DNA of 64,000 nt from Clonostachys chloroleuca (taxonomy: Eukaryota > Ascomycota > Sordariomycetes > Hypocreales > Bionectriaceae): assembly GCA_037952775.1 (NCBI GenBank), contig JBANAY010000003.1, positions 22,754,001 to 22,818,000 of the forward strand. Direction: 5' to 3'. Positions 48,099 through 58,922 of this stretch are shown in pieces. Position 1 is the first letter of the stretch, and every line of letters begins with the position of its first letter. The notes beneath the pieces were generated by a model that saw only the letters and a list, made by a program, of their open reading frames with translations, was not told the DNA's origin and ran no database searches. Made by a program: the position numbers and the translations under genes.

Positions 48099-48701
48099 AT
48101 GGTGATCGCCATTCGCCGCGCCACACGCAGCCAGATCCCAGAGATCGTCAGCTATGTCATGGCCTCACGGGCCAAAACCTTCCCTGGCCAAGACCAGGCC
48201 ATCCTTCCAGATCTCGCCCGCTTCCAGGAGACGTATATTGAAAACCCAGACGGGTGCTTCCTGACAGCCCACGGCGAAGACGGCCAGATTGTAGCCGCAA
48301 TTGGTTATCTAGCCTACGACCCACGTTTCCCACAGCTGGATTTAGGCCACGAGCGCGTGGTGGAAGTGGTGCGACTGTACGTCGATCCCTCGCGGCGGCG
48401 TGCCGGTCTGGCCTCCAGGCTGTTTGCTGAATTGATGCGGCATGCGCATGAAGCAGGCATTGGGCGACTCTATCTGCACACTCACCCCCATCTCCCGGGG
48501 GCTATTCGTTTCTGGGAGAGACAAGGATTCGCCATCCTCGATGTCCAAGAGACGGCTGGTTGGGGGAGCGTGGTGCATATGAGCAGGTCCTCTAGCTCTT
48601 CTCCATCCGCCTCCCTGGAGGTGGACTTTGTTCCAAATACCGGCGCTCCTCAGCTGAACGGCTCCTTTGCTGCAAACCATCAACAAATCCAGAGCTTCTA
48701 A
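48099..48701 (+). CDS. GNAT-family N-acetyltransferase
   Basis: Intronless, 200 residues. A complete GNAT core is visible: beta strand IVAAIGYLAYDPRFP, strand VVEVVRLYVDPSRRRAGLASRLF with the acetyl-CoA pyrophosphate-binding R-x-x-G-x-A loop, helix FAELMRHAHEAGIGRLYLHT, and the closing AIRFWERQGFAIL. This is the RimI-like arrangement. The last 45 residues are Ser-rich and variable and are probably disordered. It is not closely similar to the GNAT at 3.1-4.0 kb. Substrate unknown; likely cytosolic since no signal peptide is present. Confidence 0.88.
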   Translation: MVIAIRRATRSQIPEIVSYVMASRAKTFPGQDQAILPDLARFQETYIENPDGCFLTAHGEDGQIVAAIGYLAYDPRFPQLDLGHERVVEVVRLYVDPSRRRAGLASRLFAELMRHAHEAGIGRLYLHTHPHLPGAIRFWERQGFAILDVQETAGWGSVVHMSRSSSSSPSASLEVDFVPNTGAPQLNGSFAANHQQIQSF

Positions 48702-48886
48702 GCCATTTGGAAGGTATCTCTGCCTGCAGATTTGAACGCAGAGCTGGATCTATGTGACAGCGGGACTGTTCTATGCAGGTGGTATAATTCTATTTCTCGT
48801 CAAGAATAAATAAACTAGACTGTTTGGCTCCTTCAGATTAAAAAGTTGTGTTGCTTCTGAAACCGCTCGATGCAAAAAGGAAACTT

Positions 48887-48958
48887 CTCCGGTACTGGGA
48901 ATCGAACCCAGGGCTGCTCGGTGAGAGCGAGCGATGTTAGCCACTACACCATACCGGA
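48887..48958 (-). tRNA. tRNA-Glu (anticodon CTC)
   Basis: 72 bases on the minus strand fold into a full cloverleaf: acceptor stem TCCGGTA/TACCGGA, D arm containing TGGTGTAGTGG (A box), anticodon stem GCTCG/CGAGC with loop CTCTCAC giving anticodon CTC, and T arm with GGTTCGAATCC (B box). Discriminator base G, no intron, no encoded CCA. Stands alone between the acetyltransferase and the subtilase. Confidence 0.95.
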
Positions 48959-50004
48959 TTTGCTTGTGAAACAGGCGCCGCTATTATCCATTAATGAGCT
49001 CAGCCTCCTCAAGCGCATCTTCAAACAGGTTCCATTGAAAGTGTTCTACCAGTCCTACCTCTGCAGTGATTCTCTTCACGCTAAAATAGATTCTTCGAAA
49101 GTACATACTTCACTTTTTCTGCCATCATACCATATCCATTCGCACCATCGTTTTGTTTGTTTATACAAAAATTGCCCTTTGATTGCGAAAGACTGAGAGG
49201 AACTGGTTCACCTGATCCCTTAGCCAGAAATTATGCTTGGAACTTGAACACTATGCAAGGACGCCTGCAGTCCACTTCCTCTCATGGGACGATTCATGCT
49301 TTGGACAAGTGTAGTTACCGCGCGCTTCGGACTTCCGTAGATCCACCAATCTCGAAGGTTCGCAATAGAAGCTCCCGTTCCGGTCCCGACAATTTGACCC
49401 ATTACATCCGCCACAATCGTTGTGTTATGCAAGCGTCTTGGCCAAATAGTAGGGATACTCATGTGTGATCGTAGCGTAACCAATTATAAAAGAGACGAAT
49501 AAACTGCTTAATTCGTGTTAAATTGGGTCTTCGTCTTCAGTTTCCGATTGGGTCTGATACGAGCCATAGGATGCTCTTCCATGTAGACCACGCCGTTCTT
49601 TCCCGGTTATACTGCAACAAGTCGAAGTCAGTAACACCGATTTTCCATTAACGAGAGATGTCACGCCGTGTAAGTGGATTTCTTTGGCGAAGGCCTCTAA
49701 TTTGGCTTCAAATACGCAAAAAAGGCTCTCTGGAAGTGCAGGATGCATGTAGTCAGGCTTTATTGGGAAGGAGATGCCTGTTATACTTATGCAACAACCT
49801 GCCGAGCATACAAAAGACCTTCCGCAACTAGAAGTGGCAACTCAAGGCCCTTGTGTTGTAGAACATTTACAAGGGTGGCATGGCTAGATATTTCAGAAAT
49901 ATAAGGGCTCTGTCCAGTTCAACCGGTTAAGTTTTTCTAGTAGTGTTGAGACTAAGCAGTCATACCTAGAAATCTCTAAATTCAATTTGAGGAATTTTGT
50001 CAAG
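48959..50004. other. intergenic region, subtilase promoter
   Basis: No gene is seen. The end of the region should carry the subtilase promoter. Confidence 0.4.
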
Positions 50005-51340
50005 ATGCGTTCTTCACTTCTTCTCGCTCTCCTGCCAGCTACATTATGTTCACCAACTCAGCCTTCTAAGCCTGCTCCTCTACTACAGCGCAGAGATCAA
50101 ACTGGCGTTCTTCCGAACAAGTATATTGTCAAGTTCAAGGACATCAGCGTGCCTACCAAAGCTGAGAGCATCCTGAGTACTCTCGCCGTTACCCCTGAGC
50201 ATACGTTTGAGCATGTATTCAAAGGGTTCTCTGGAGAGCTTAACCAAGAGACACTAGAAGCTCTCCGTAACCACCCTGATGTGAGTTTATACCCATCAAA
50301 GACCCTATCATCATCTCACACGCCAGACAGGTTGAATATATTGAAGAGGATTCCGTTGCCGGCATCGATGCCTATGTCGACCAGCAAAGTCCTACCTGGG
50401 GTCTTCGCCGAATTTCTCACAAGGTTCGGGGCTCCGTTCCGACTTACCGATACGACGACAGTGCCGGCGATGGTACATGCGCTTATGTTATTGACACTGG
50501 AATAGATGTCACGCACCCAGTACGTCATTGAATCAAGGCCTGGTCTCTCTGACTAATGCAAGTTTTCCACAGGACTTTGAGGGACGTGCTACATTTGCTG
50601 CCAACTTTGCAGATACATCTGACACTGATGGTCATGGCCACGGTACCCACGTTGCTGGCACTATTGGCTCCAAAACCTACGGTGTGGCTAAGAAAACGCT
50701 GCTCTATGGTGTTAAGGTTATCGATGACGATGGCAAAGGAACTACTTCCAGCATGATCAAAGGTCTTGATTTTGTTGTTGCCGATGCCCCCAAGCGTAAC
50801 TGCCCCAAGGGTGTGGTTGCTAACATGTCTCTGCGTGACAACGTCTCTGTTGCTCTTAACGCAGCTGCAGCAGCACTTACTACTAATGATATCTTCCTTG
50901 CGGTGTCTGCAGGAAACCAATCCCAGGATGCCTCCACTCAATCACCAGCGTCAGAGCCCACTGTGTGCACAATTGGAGCCTCGGGCATTACCGACCAACT
51001 CTCATATTATTCCAACTTTGGGGCAGTAGTTGATGTTTTTGCTCCTGGCGATGGTATTGATTCTCTCGCTCCAGGTGGGAAAACTGTAAGTTCTATTTAA
51101 TTTTATCTCTCTATACAAGGAGATCCGGAACTAAATCTTTATTAGGTTGCTATGTCTGGCACTTCTATGGCCTCCCCTCATGCAGCGGGTCTCGCCGCAT
51201 ATTTCGCAGCCCTTGAAGGCTGGCCAGGTGCTTCAGCTCTCTGTGAGCTTCTCAAGAGCTATGCTCAAAACGGTGCCGTCAAGAATATACCTGCCGGCAC
51301 TGTTAATAAGCTGATCTACAACGGCAACCCTGATGCCTAA
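50005..51340 (+). CDS. secreted subtilisin-like serine protease (proteinase K type, S8)
   Basis: Extracellular endoprotease of 390 residues, four exons (50005-50280, 50331-50519, 50573-51085, 51146-51340). A signal peptide (MRSSLLLALLPATLC) is followed by an inhibitor-I9 propeptide (NKYIVKFKDISVP to LEALRNHPDVEYIEEDS) and the mature enzyme starting near residue 107. The catalytic triad is visible: Asp147 in CAYVIDTGIDVTHP, His178 in DGHGHGTHVAGTIG and Ser333 in MSGTSMASPHAAGLAAY. The oxyanion Asn is in AVSAGNQSQ. One oddity is the substrate-binding strand, which reads VANMSLRDN where the family has SLGGG or similar. Triad and domain order are complete, so the gene looks intact. The first methionine used is the one directly before the signal peptide. 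Confidence 0.93.
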
Positions 51341-51821
51341 TCGCAGACCAGAGCGAGTCGCACCATGTCTCTGGCTAGAGATCAATGGGATAGCTAATCA
51401 ACCTGAGCTTAATGCTATGACGAGAAATTAGTTCTAGTAAGGATATTGGTTCACAACACAACCCATATTTATAAAACGTTGGATCCTCATCTTCATACAT
51501 ATCTTGATTATCCTCTTCAGCAAGCTTGTAGTTCGGTTCCGTTACCTCAACATGCGTACTCCGCCGCAGTAACTCCATCGCAAACTACACTCGGTCAAAC
51601 CGCCCAATACTAAAGAGAGCCACCAGTCCTTCTATTCTCTCGGCATCTATTTTTCCGCAGCTTAGCTACTGACTACTATACTAAGGATCTCGAAAGGGAC
51701 GCTAAGATTCAGCATAATGAGAGAAACGCGCTGCGTGAGCCGGAGATTTGTAAGTGTTGAAGCATTTACTCATCATCGGGGCTTAGGCTGGGTTTTGGCT
51801 TTGCATCTGCCCTGGTTGTAC
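51341..51821. other. convergent 3' intergenic region
   Basis: Spacer between the stops of the subtilase and the alpha/beta hydrolase; no gene seen. Confidence 0.4.
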
Positions 51822-53185
51822 TTATTGCTGTTGCTGTCGAGCGATATTCGCCTTGAGTGTATTGTATGCGTGATCTTGGTAGAACAGGATGAGAGGATCC
51901 TTGCCATGGCTTTGTATCTCCTGGATCTGGGCCTGAGAAAACCTTTGGTGAAGTACCTCTCTGGCAACATTCTTCTGTTCCTCTGTCGAACTCTGCATCA
52001 TTTTTATAGCAACTTCTTCAACTTTTTGCTGGTCAGTAGGCGATAGTCTCTCCAATTCACTGGCTGCAGAAGCTGGACGATTTTGGCCTTGTGCCATAGC
52101 TGCAACTGAGGAGCTGAGAAATTGAACAGCGTTCCTAAGACTCTCGACGGCATTCAGTCCATCGCTCTCTGTACTCTCCACATTTATATTGCCAGCTCTC
52201 ACATCAAAGCCGTGTTCTGCATCTACCGGGAATTCTTCTACCACCTCGACACCTGCAGCTCGAAGCTTCTCAGCTGCCTTCTTACTGCACGAGACGGGGA
52301 CACCTGAGTCATTCACTCCATGAAGTAGGAATGTCTTTGGCATCCCAGCTAAGTTCGCAAACGTCAAGGGGAAGAGATGACGATCCCGGTCTGCAATAGC
52401 TTCCGCTCCTTGTGTCGAAATAGCACGAGCCAGTCCAGCCACGCCTGTCATATAGTCCACGAAAATCCCATCAACATGAAGGGCTGAGACGAGGGACGAT
52501 CTTGGATCGGCGGCCATGTCAGGAGTCATTTTGTACGCGGAAAGTTTCTTTCTGTCGTCGTCTTCTTTCGTTATTGGGAATTCGCGCAAGATTGGCCCTG
52601 TCTCGATTGTGGGCTGCCCAAAGATGTTGGGTCCAGGGGTCGTATAGGTAGGTCCAGCCGCGTCTAGCATTCCATACACCAACAACAGAGCGTCTGGTTT
52701 CTCTGCCACAATTGTGGTGGTGGTCAGGGCAAGATAGCCACCAGCACTTGATCCAGCCACCAGTACCGAGCCGATGGGGCGTTCAAGCAGGCCCGACAGC
52801 GAGGATCTCACCCATTTATAGGCATCCACCGCATCCTCGACTGAGGCGTGGGCTGTTGATTCCGGTATGAGGCGGTACTCTGGTGTCACAAAAATCCAGT
52901 TCCGAGCGACGGATGCATGGACAAGCCAGTACGGGAGGAAGCTGTACCGGTCACCAAACACCTAAATTATGACTGTAAGCGAGGATCCAGTAACAAGACG
53001 CTTTTCCAACAACCAGTACTTACTAAGAATCCGCCGTGGTAATGGACGAGAACAGTGCTCGGTGAGTCTGCCGCCTGAGTAGGGTAAACCACGTCTGTAT
53101 GGATGGAATTGCCATCAGGATCCGTCTTGAAGATGAACGTCTTGGACGTGTATCCATCAAATCCGTCAAGAGGAAAGGTTGCCAT
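51822..53185 (-). CDS. alpha/beta hydrolase (hormone-sensitive-lipase-like) with Gln-rich C-terminal extension
   Basis: Serine hydrolase of 433 residues in two exons (53024-53185 and 51822-52961, phase 0). The oxyanion-hole motif VLVHYHGGFLVFGDR spans the intron. The nucleophile elbow is GSSAGGY (Ser at about residue 126). The catalytic Asp is likely in HGVNDSGVPVS and the His in DAEHGFDVR. This is the alpha/beta-hydrolase fold-3 (HSL) pattern: a cytosolic esterase or lipase with no signal peptide. After the catalytic domain, some 75 extra residues begin at LERLSPTDQQKVEEVA, continue with EEQKNVAREVLHQRF and DPLILFYQDHAYNTL, and end in QQQQ. They are charged, helical and Gln-rich, unlike the usual enzyme C-terminus. 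Confidence 0.9.
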
Positions 53186-53532
53186 TGTAAAGAGAATGAG
53201 CGATGGGGGACGAAAGGGTTGAGGATTCAATGTTCTGAAGATGAGATGTCATTGATGATTTGTAAAGCTGAGTGAGGAGAAGCTGAGCTGATTTCCTCGG
53301 TTGAAGCTCGGTGTTCCGCCTCCGATTGGATGCAATGATCCCTAATCCACAGTTGATGCTTTACTCCGCACATCCTTTCTCCCTTTGATTCATTCCCCTC
53401 GTTCGATTTGATCAACCTTGTACGACACAATGCCACCAGAGCTCTGATGCTAAACTATAGCGACGTAGCATTCACCCTTGACCCTTGTTGACCCTGCCTC
53501 TTCCTTGTCTTGTTCGTTTGATATCATCACGA
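53186..53532. other. divergent promoter region
   Basis: About 350 bases shared by the divergent hydrolase and zinc-cluster regulator genes; no coding potential. Confidence 0.45.
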
Positions 53533-55389
53533 ATGCCAGGAATCCCAAAAACAAAGGGCTGCTCCGTTTGCAAAGCCAAAAAAATCAAGGTACTTGGATA
53601 GAGAATCCCGTGATATTCGCTGATGAGAGATATAATTGGTCCTTTTGTCTCTTAATTTGCAACCAACACAAATAGCTCAGCAGGCTAACGGTTATCGGAT
53701 GATCGCCAAGACAGTGTGACGAGAAGTGGCCGACTTGCACGGCCTGCCGATACTCCAAACTAAAATGTCCTGGCCCATCACCACTTGTGACATATGCATA
53801 CAGATCTCAGGAACCATCTAATGAGAACTTCAACAACACTAAGCTGCGTTTTCCCAACCTGCTCGCATCGACGTGGGTTGAAGATTCACTACCATCAGAG
53901 CAGAGATTATGCCAGAACCACAAACACCAATCGAAGGGATACAAGCCTATCAGACCTCGACTTCCTACCAAGTCGCGCGTTCTCTCGAGCCATAGCCCAC
54001 CTCGTGCCAACCCAACAACACGACTGAGCCGACTCGCAGCCAATCTTGTCTCTGTGCTCAACACATCCACGGATCTTGGAGATGCAGCTCACCTTAGCAT
54101 ACTTTCTTTTGTCCCTCCGCGCCTTCAAGAAAGCCAGTGCTTGTCTGATAGCGTGGCATTCTGGTGCAGCTCGCAAATGGATGATCGTCGCTGCCTGATG
54201 AACCCAAGCGTCGATACACTGCGATTCTATAGCAAAGCACTCCAGAGTCTTCGGCAAGCCTTGAGAAGTAAGCAAGCTTACTGCGCAGAGACGTTGACAA
54301 CAGTGGTGATCCTCCAAAGAGCCGGTAAATCCTTTGAAAAAGCAGTAAAGCTGGATTCGGTTGCCCATGCAAAAGGGATGTCAGAATTGATCGTGCAGAG
54401 AGGACCGCCCCGCCTGGATGATGATTTGGACGCCTCACTGGCAAGTGAACTGGGCTCAAGTCTGGTAAGTACTCCTTCGTCCTTCGTCGGGCTTCCTGCT
54501 TAACTTATCTGATCAAAATATTCAGTTTTGCTGGTGTGATAAACTTGGCGTCCAGGGGGGTCGCAAGATTGAGCCCGCCGAAGAAGTCAAACTCGACAGG
54601 CCTCTAATATCAGCGTCAGAGGAAGCTCTGATCCAAGGCACATTTGCTAAGATGGCTGATTACATGACCCATGTTGGATTGGTTCACCACAACCCAAATC
54701 CTGAGAGTATGAAAGTCCTGGCTTCAGACCTCCTTGAGCAACTTCAGCTTTGGAACCGAGGCTTTTCCCTAGCTATCGACAATATCGAGCAACGCTTCAC
54801 TGAGCAGGGACTTATGGAAGTTGTCCCAGACAGAGACTTCTTTGTAAAGGAGAAATACCATTTAAGGTCCATTGCTGCCACGCAGCTCCTCCTCGAAGTC
54901 TTGGTACTCCAGATCATTATTGCCAAAGTTCTCCACAGCTTCAGCTCATTCTGTGCCTCCCCAGAAGATACCGCCCTATACTTTGAAAGATATCGCAAAC
55001 TCTCGATGAAGTACTGGATGCTTATCCCTCACCTTAAGAGGTCACTTATCAAGGCTTCGCAGATTGTCTCATGCACTTTTAGTCTCACCTTTGAGGCTGC
55101 TGAGAACGACCTGGAGAGGGATCAAGTCTTGGATGCCATCATGACTTTCGATCAGTACATGGGGAAGTTTAAACGCCACCGCAGACTCTTAGAAGACCGG
55201 GTGCTTCAGACTGCTAAGCAGCTTACGGGTCGTGGAGGGGTTCTGCCTATTCAAGTTTGGATCAGTGGTCAAAGAGAGTCCAAGACACGGAAAGGGGCCA
55301 AAAAGATCGCATCCAATCCACGTTGGGTAACTAATTCCAGTCACATTCTCCATGGCTGTTTATTTTTTGAGAGATTGTTAGATTGTTAG
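53533..55389 (+). CDS. Zn2Cys6 fungal transcription factor
   Basis: Regulator of 556 residues in three exons (53533-53589, 53715-54464, 54526-55389). The zinc cluster sits at the very N-terminus: cysteines 10, 13, 20, 27, 30 and 37, in GCSVCKAKKIK then CDEKWPTCTACRYSKLKC. The first intron (53590-53714, longer than others here) again falls exactly before the third cysteine. The central and C-terminal parts are helical and resemble the Fungal_trans_2 type regulatory domain (LDDDLDASLASELG, ADYMTHVGLVHH, FERYRKLSMKYWML). It shares a 350-base promoter region with the alpha/beta hydrolase, which is a possible target by position only. Confidence 0.88.
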
Positions 55390-56942
55390 AAATGCTCGGC
55401 GGTGAGCGACCCTCGCTGGGTCAAGGTGTTCGTATATTTTATGAATCATTATCGATACTTGCGTGGTTGCTGCTAAAATTCTATATGCTATGCTTGAAAT
55501 AACAGGGGAATGTTTGTATAGCCAACCTAGCGAATGTTTATAACCCATCTCAAGACCTAGTAAATGTATATATGGTCGACAGCATTGGCCGGGAAAATAC
55601 TCTTGTTAAAACTTCTGGAAGTCGTCGGTTAATGTAAAGCTTGCTCATTTCTAAACACGAACAGCCTCGAGGCCCGGTAATTTCAGCAACCTTCTCTTTC
55701 TGTAGATGGTGATTGAGTCCCCACTGAAAGGCATACCTGGTCATACTTAAGGTTGACACATTTTCAGGATGGCTTACACCGCACTTGGCTGACGAGACAT
55801 TGAGCGGAAGGGAGTTCGAGTGTAAAGTTAAACAACAATATCAAATGGCAGATCCGACATCCCAACACAATGAATGCGAAAGGTTGAAAAAAAAAAAAAA
55901 AACAGCTTCATTAGCCTAAGGCTGCAGTCATGCGGAAGAAAAAGTCTGTAAACCTTCATGACGATGGCTCACTTTCCGTCGGGATGAGCCGCTCGTCGAA
56001 TGACTATTTAACCTAAGGTCTTTCACCTGGCTTCTCGTCTTACACCAATCCAAATACTACAACACACCAAGCTCGAGGATACCAACCAACAACGGGACAT
56101 TGAACATCTTTCTTTGTGGAGTGCTTGATTGTAATCAATCATTCAGAACCGCAATAGGCCCAGAACTATACACAAGCATACGTCTTTAAATTCCTGTCGC
56201 TACATGCTACTTGGACGCCACATTGCACGGTGAAAGTGTTCGAGCTTTTACAAGGACTTCAATCATGGAAGGTTGAAATCGAAAGAAAGTGAGCGATATG
56301 GAGTATCAAACTCTTATTATAGCAAATTGTATTTATTACTCAGTAGAAATCTAATGAAATTCTTAATTTTTATGATATATTCTATTCACTCGGAAGTCCG
56401 TTGATGAGCGACCCCCTCTAACGCCCCGGTCGACTCGGCCTGCGGATTCATGAGGTGGCTTTGGTGTCCTTAACTTATGACTGTTGGCACAATAGAGACC
56501 GTGTTCTGGAGAACCTCAGGGCTCGGTGTTGCCAAGAGGAGGTATCGGATGGCTCAAAAAGGGTCGACGAGTGAACAGACCAATTGGATGGGTACTGGGT
56601 ACGGCTCAGACGAATTGATTAAGAGGCTGATTAGATTGCAAATGAAGTGATGTATTAATTTCAATTGGTGGCAAGGTACTTTTCGAAATAAACGCTGATA
56701 TGATTGTGCTAAATAAAGATATGACGAGAACGATAAGGAGAATAAGAAAAGACAAATAACATAGTAGGGCAAGCTTGATCGCCGTGAAGCTGAGTTGGAA
56801 GAGTTTGTAGCGAGTGTAGAGAAGCATAATATGGGTGAAAAAAAAAATCATGTCTGGATTAGAGACAGCATTGACAAATGCCCTCTTGAAACACTCCCAT
56901 AAGGCCGTAAGGACATAAAGACGTTAAAGGCGCGCGCGACTT
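55390..56942. other. intergenic region
   Basis: AT-rich. Contains an A-run of about 16 at 55890. The hydrophobic minus-strand frames at 56554-56851 have biased AT-rich codons and no family features; they are treated as chance. Confidence 0.45.
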
Positions 56943-58922
56943 CTATTTAGAAGGAAGAACGATGCTTGTCATCACCATTGTCGTGGCAACAAGGTTGCTG
57001 GCCACCGCGACAGGGGTTACCAAGACCGCCCTGATGTTTTCGAAACCGACAGTGGCCTGTGGTTTCACATGTTGCCCCTTCATTAGTTCCATGAGGGAAA
57101 ACAGCTCGATGGCGGTAACAACCATGACTGAGTAGACTTCAGGAGAGGTGAAGATGGTCTTGAAAACACGAGCGAGACGCTTCGCCAGAGTAGGCGGGCC
57201 AGAAGGAACCATGGTCCGGGCCGACGACTTTGCCCCTGCGTCTCTCCTGGAGGAGGGGATGACGATGTAGCTGGAGATGCGGGAAAACAGGGCAACGGCC
57301 AGCGACGCCCAGAGTATCCATTGTTCCCGCTCCTTGCGCAGTTCACCGCAGACGGCGGCAAAGGCAAGCACGTTCTGTCCGACAGCCAAGGCCAGCTTGA
57401 GGGAGGCGAAGGTACGGTAAGGGCTGCCCCCAACCATGATATCACGGATACCTCCTTTGCTGTACTGAGACATCATCTCATCAAGGACCTGAACGAGACC
57501 ATGGGTGAAGAACAGAGTGTAGCTCTTCTCGAGTGTGGTGAAATGGTTCGGCAGGAACAGGCCAGCGGTGATAATGGCAATGTCGACCCAGACCATGCGC
57601 AACTGGCGCGCCGCCATGGCATGGTCGGCAGCGGCTCTTGATGACTTCTGGGGGGCGACAGCCTTCCCGTCCTTAGCGTCGGCGGACTCGTCTCCCTGCT
57701 CTCCCCTGGCTTCTTCTCCGACAGACATCCAGATGGCAAGGCGGACGTAGAGGTCCCATCCCAGGAATGTGAAAACAATCGCGGTGGACAGAGCTTGGCT
57801 GGAGAGTCCCACGGTCCTTGCCATCAGGTTGCCGGTGTTGCGGCCATGGATCATGACTGCGGTCAAAAACGCACCCAGGCGAAGGAACAGCTCGCCCCTC
57901 TTGACAGACCGATAACCCTCAGACAGGACCTGCTCGCCGTTCAAGAAGCGCTTCCAGAGCATCGTGCTGAGGCTGATGAGTAGGTACAGTGCGCCGACGG
58001 AGGTGGCGCTTTCAATCCAGACTCGGGCATGCTCGTGTGCGCCAATGGGGCGGTTCAGGTTGTTGGCGTAAAGCAGGACTTTGACGACGATGGCGGCTGC
58101 TACAGACGCGGCCAGCGCGAAGTTGTAGCGAGAAATGAAGACGCCCGAGCGCGGAAACAGGAGCCCGACTGGTCCCTTGGGAGGCTGGATGCCGACCCTC
58201 ATGTAGTAGAAGCTCACAATCTGCGTACGGATGCTATAGCCAGTGAGGAACAGCAGACAGGCAGCCCGGATCAGGTCCCACATGCCGTTGGGTGTCTGTA
58301 CGATCCGGCCCAAAGCGTAAAACATGAAGGGAATCTTGATGGTACAGACCGTGCCCATCTGGAAGAGCTTGTTAACGTAGAGAACGCGGGAAGTCTGTTG
58401 CCTGTGGCCCAAACTCCTAAAGACTTTGTTAACGGTAAGACCGATGTCGCCAAGCTGGGTAGCCGTATGAACGTAGAGAGGCTTGATCATATGGAGGCTA
58501 GGCATTGCAACGGTGTTGAAGTAGAGGAGGGTGCAGAAAACGTGGTGCAGGTAGAGCTCAGTCGAGGTCTCGTACCAGACGAGAAGCTCACTAGCCCAGG
58601 GAACAATCTGGGAGATGACACATACGTGGCCAGCCGTCGTAATAGTCTGTCCGGTCTCCCATTTCGCCTCGCGAGCTGCCATGACGCACGCCGGGAATGT
58701 AACAAGCGTGCCATTGACAGAGCGGATAAGCATTACCATCACTGGGAAGAGCACCTTGTATCGAAGCTCTCCCGACTTGTGCTTCCCATACCATTCTGGC
58801 TGGGCAATCTTTACCAATCGCTCAACGATTGGGAAAATAACCCAGTATCCGCCCAGCGCCAGGATGAAGGCCGCGAGGAACAGCTGGTGCTGGGCCACGT
58901 CCATGGTGGACTGGTCAGACAT
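56943..58922 (-). CDS. multi-spanning membrane protein with TLC-like N-terminal half
   Basis: Intronless gene of 659 residues from ATG 58922 (a further in-frame ATG lies 14 codons upstream at 58964). It has about twelve or more hydrophobic helices and no signal peptide. In the N-terminal half, WASELLVWYETSTELYLHHVFCTLLYF and QLGDIGLTVNKVFRSLG resemble the TRAM-LAG1-CLN8 (TLC) domain with its conserved His-His pair. The second half has further helices, separated by a charged loop rich in Ala, Glu and Lys (GEEARGEQGDESADAKDG). TLC proteins include ceramide synthases and lipid-sensing ER proteins. The Lag motif of ceramide synthase is not seen, so no enzyme activity is claimed. The family assignment is tentative. 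Confidence 0.75.
   Translation of the reverse strand: MSDQSTMDVAQHQLFLAAFILALGGYWVIFPIVERLVKIAQPEWYGKHKSGELRYKVLFPVMVMLIRSVNGTLVTFPACVMAAREAKWETGQTITTAGHVCVISQIVPWASELLVWYETSTELYLHHVFCTLLYFNTVAMPSLHMIKPLYVHTATQLGDIGLTVNKVFRSLGHRQQTSRVLYVNKLFQMGTVCTIKIPFMFYALGRIVQTPNGMWDLIRAACLLFLTGYSIRTQIVSFYYMRVGIQPPKGPVGLLFPRSGVFISRYNFALAASVAAAIVVKVLLYANNLNRPIGAHEHARVWIESATSVGALYLLISLSTMLWKRFLNGEQVLSEGYRSVKRGELFLRLGAFLTAVMIHGRNTGNLMARTVGLSSQALSTAIVFTFLGWDLYVRLAIWMSVGEEARGEQGDESADAKDGKAVAPQKSSRAAADHAMAARQLRMVWVDIAIITAGLFLPNHFTTLEKSYTLFFTHGLVQVLDEMMSQYSKGGIRDIMVGGSPYRTFASLKLALAVGQNVLAFAAVCGELRKEREQWILWASLAVALFSRISSYIVIPSSRRDAGAKSSARTMVPSGPPTLAKRLARVFKTIFTSPEVYSVMVVTAIELFSLMELMKGQHVKPQATVGFENIRAVLVTPVAVASNLVATTMVMTSIVLPSK

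Noticed and set aside
56554..56851. Hydrophobic small membrane protein
   Set aside because: Composition follows the AT-rich DNA; overlapping frames are equally hydrophobic, which indicates chance.
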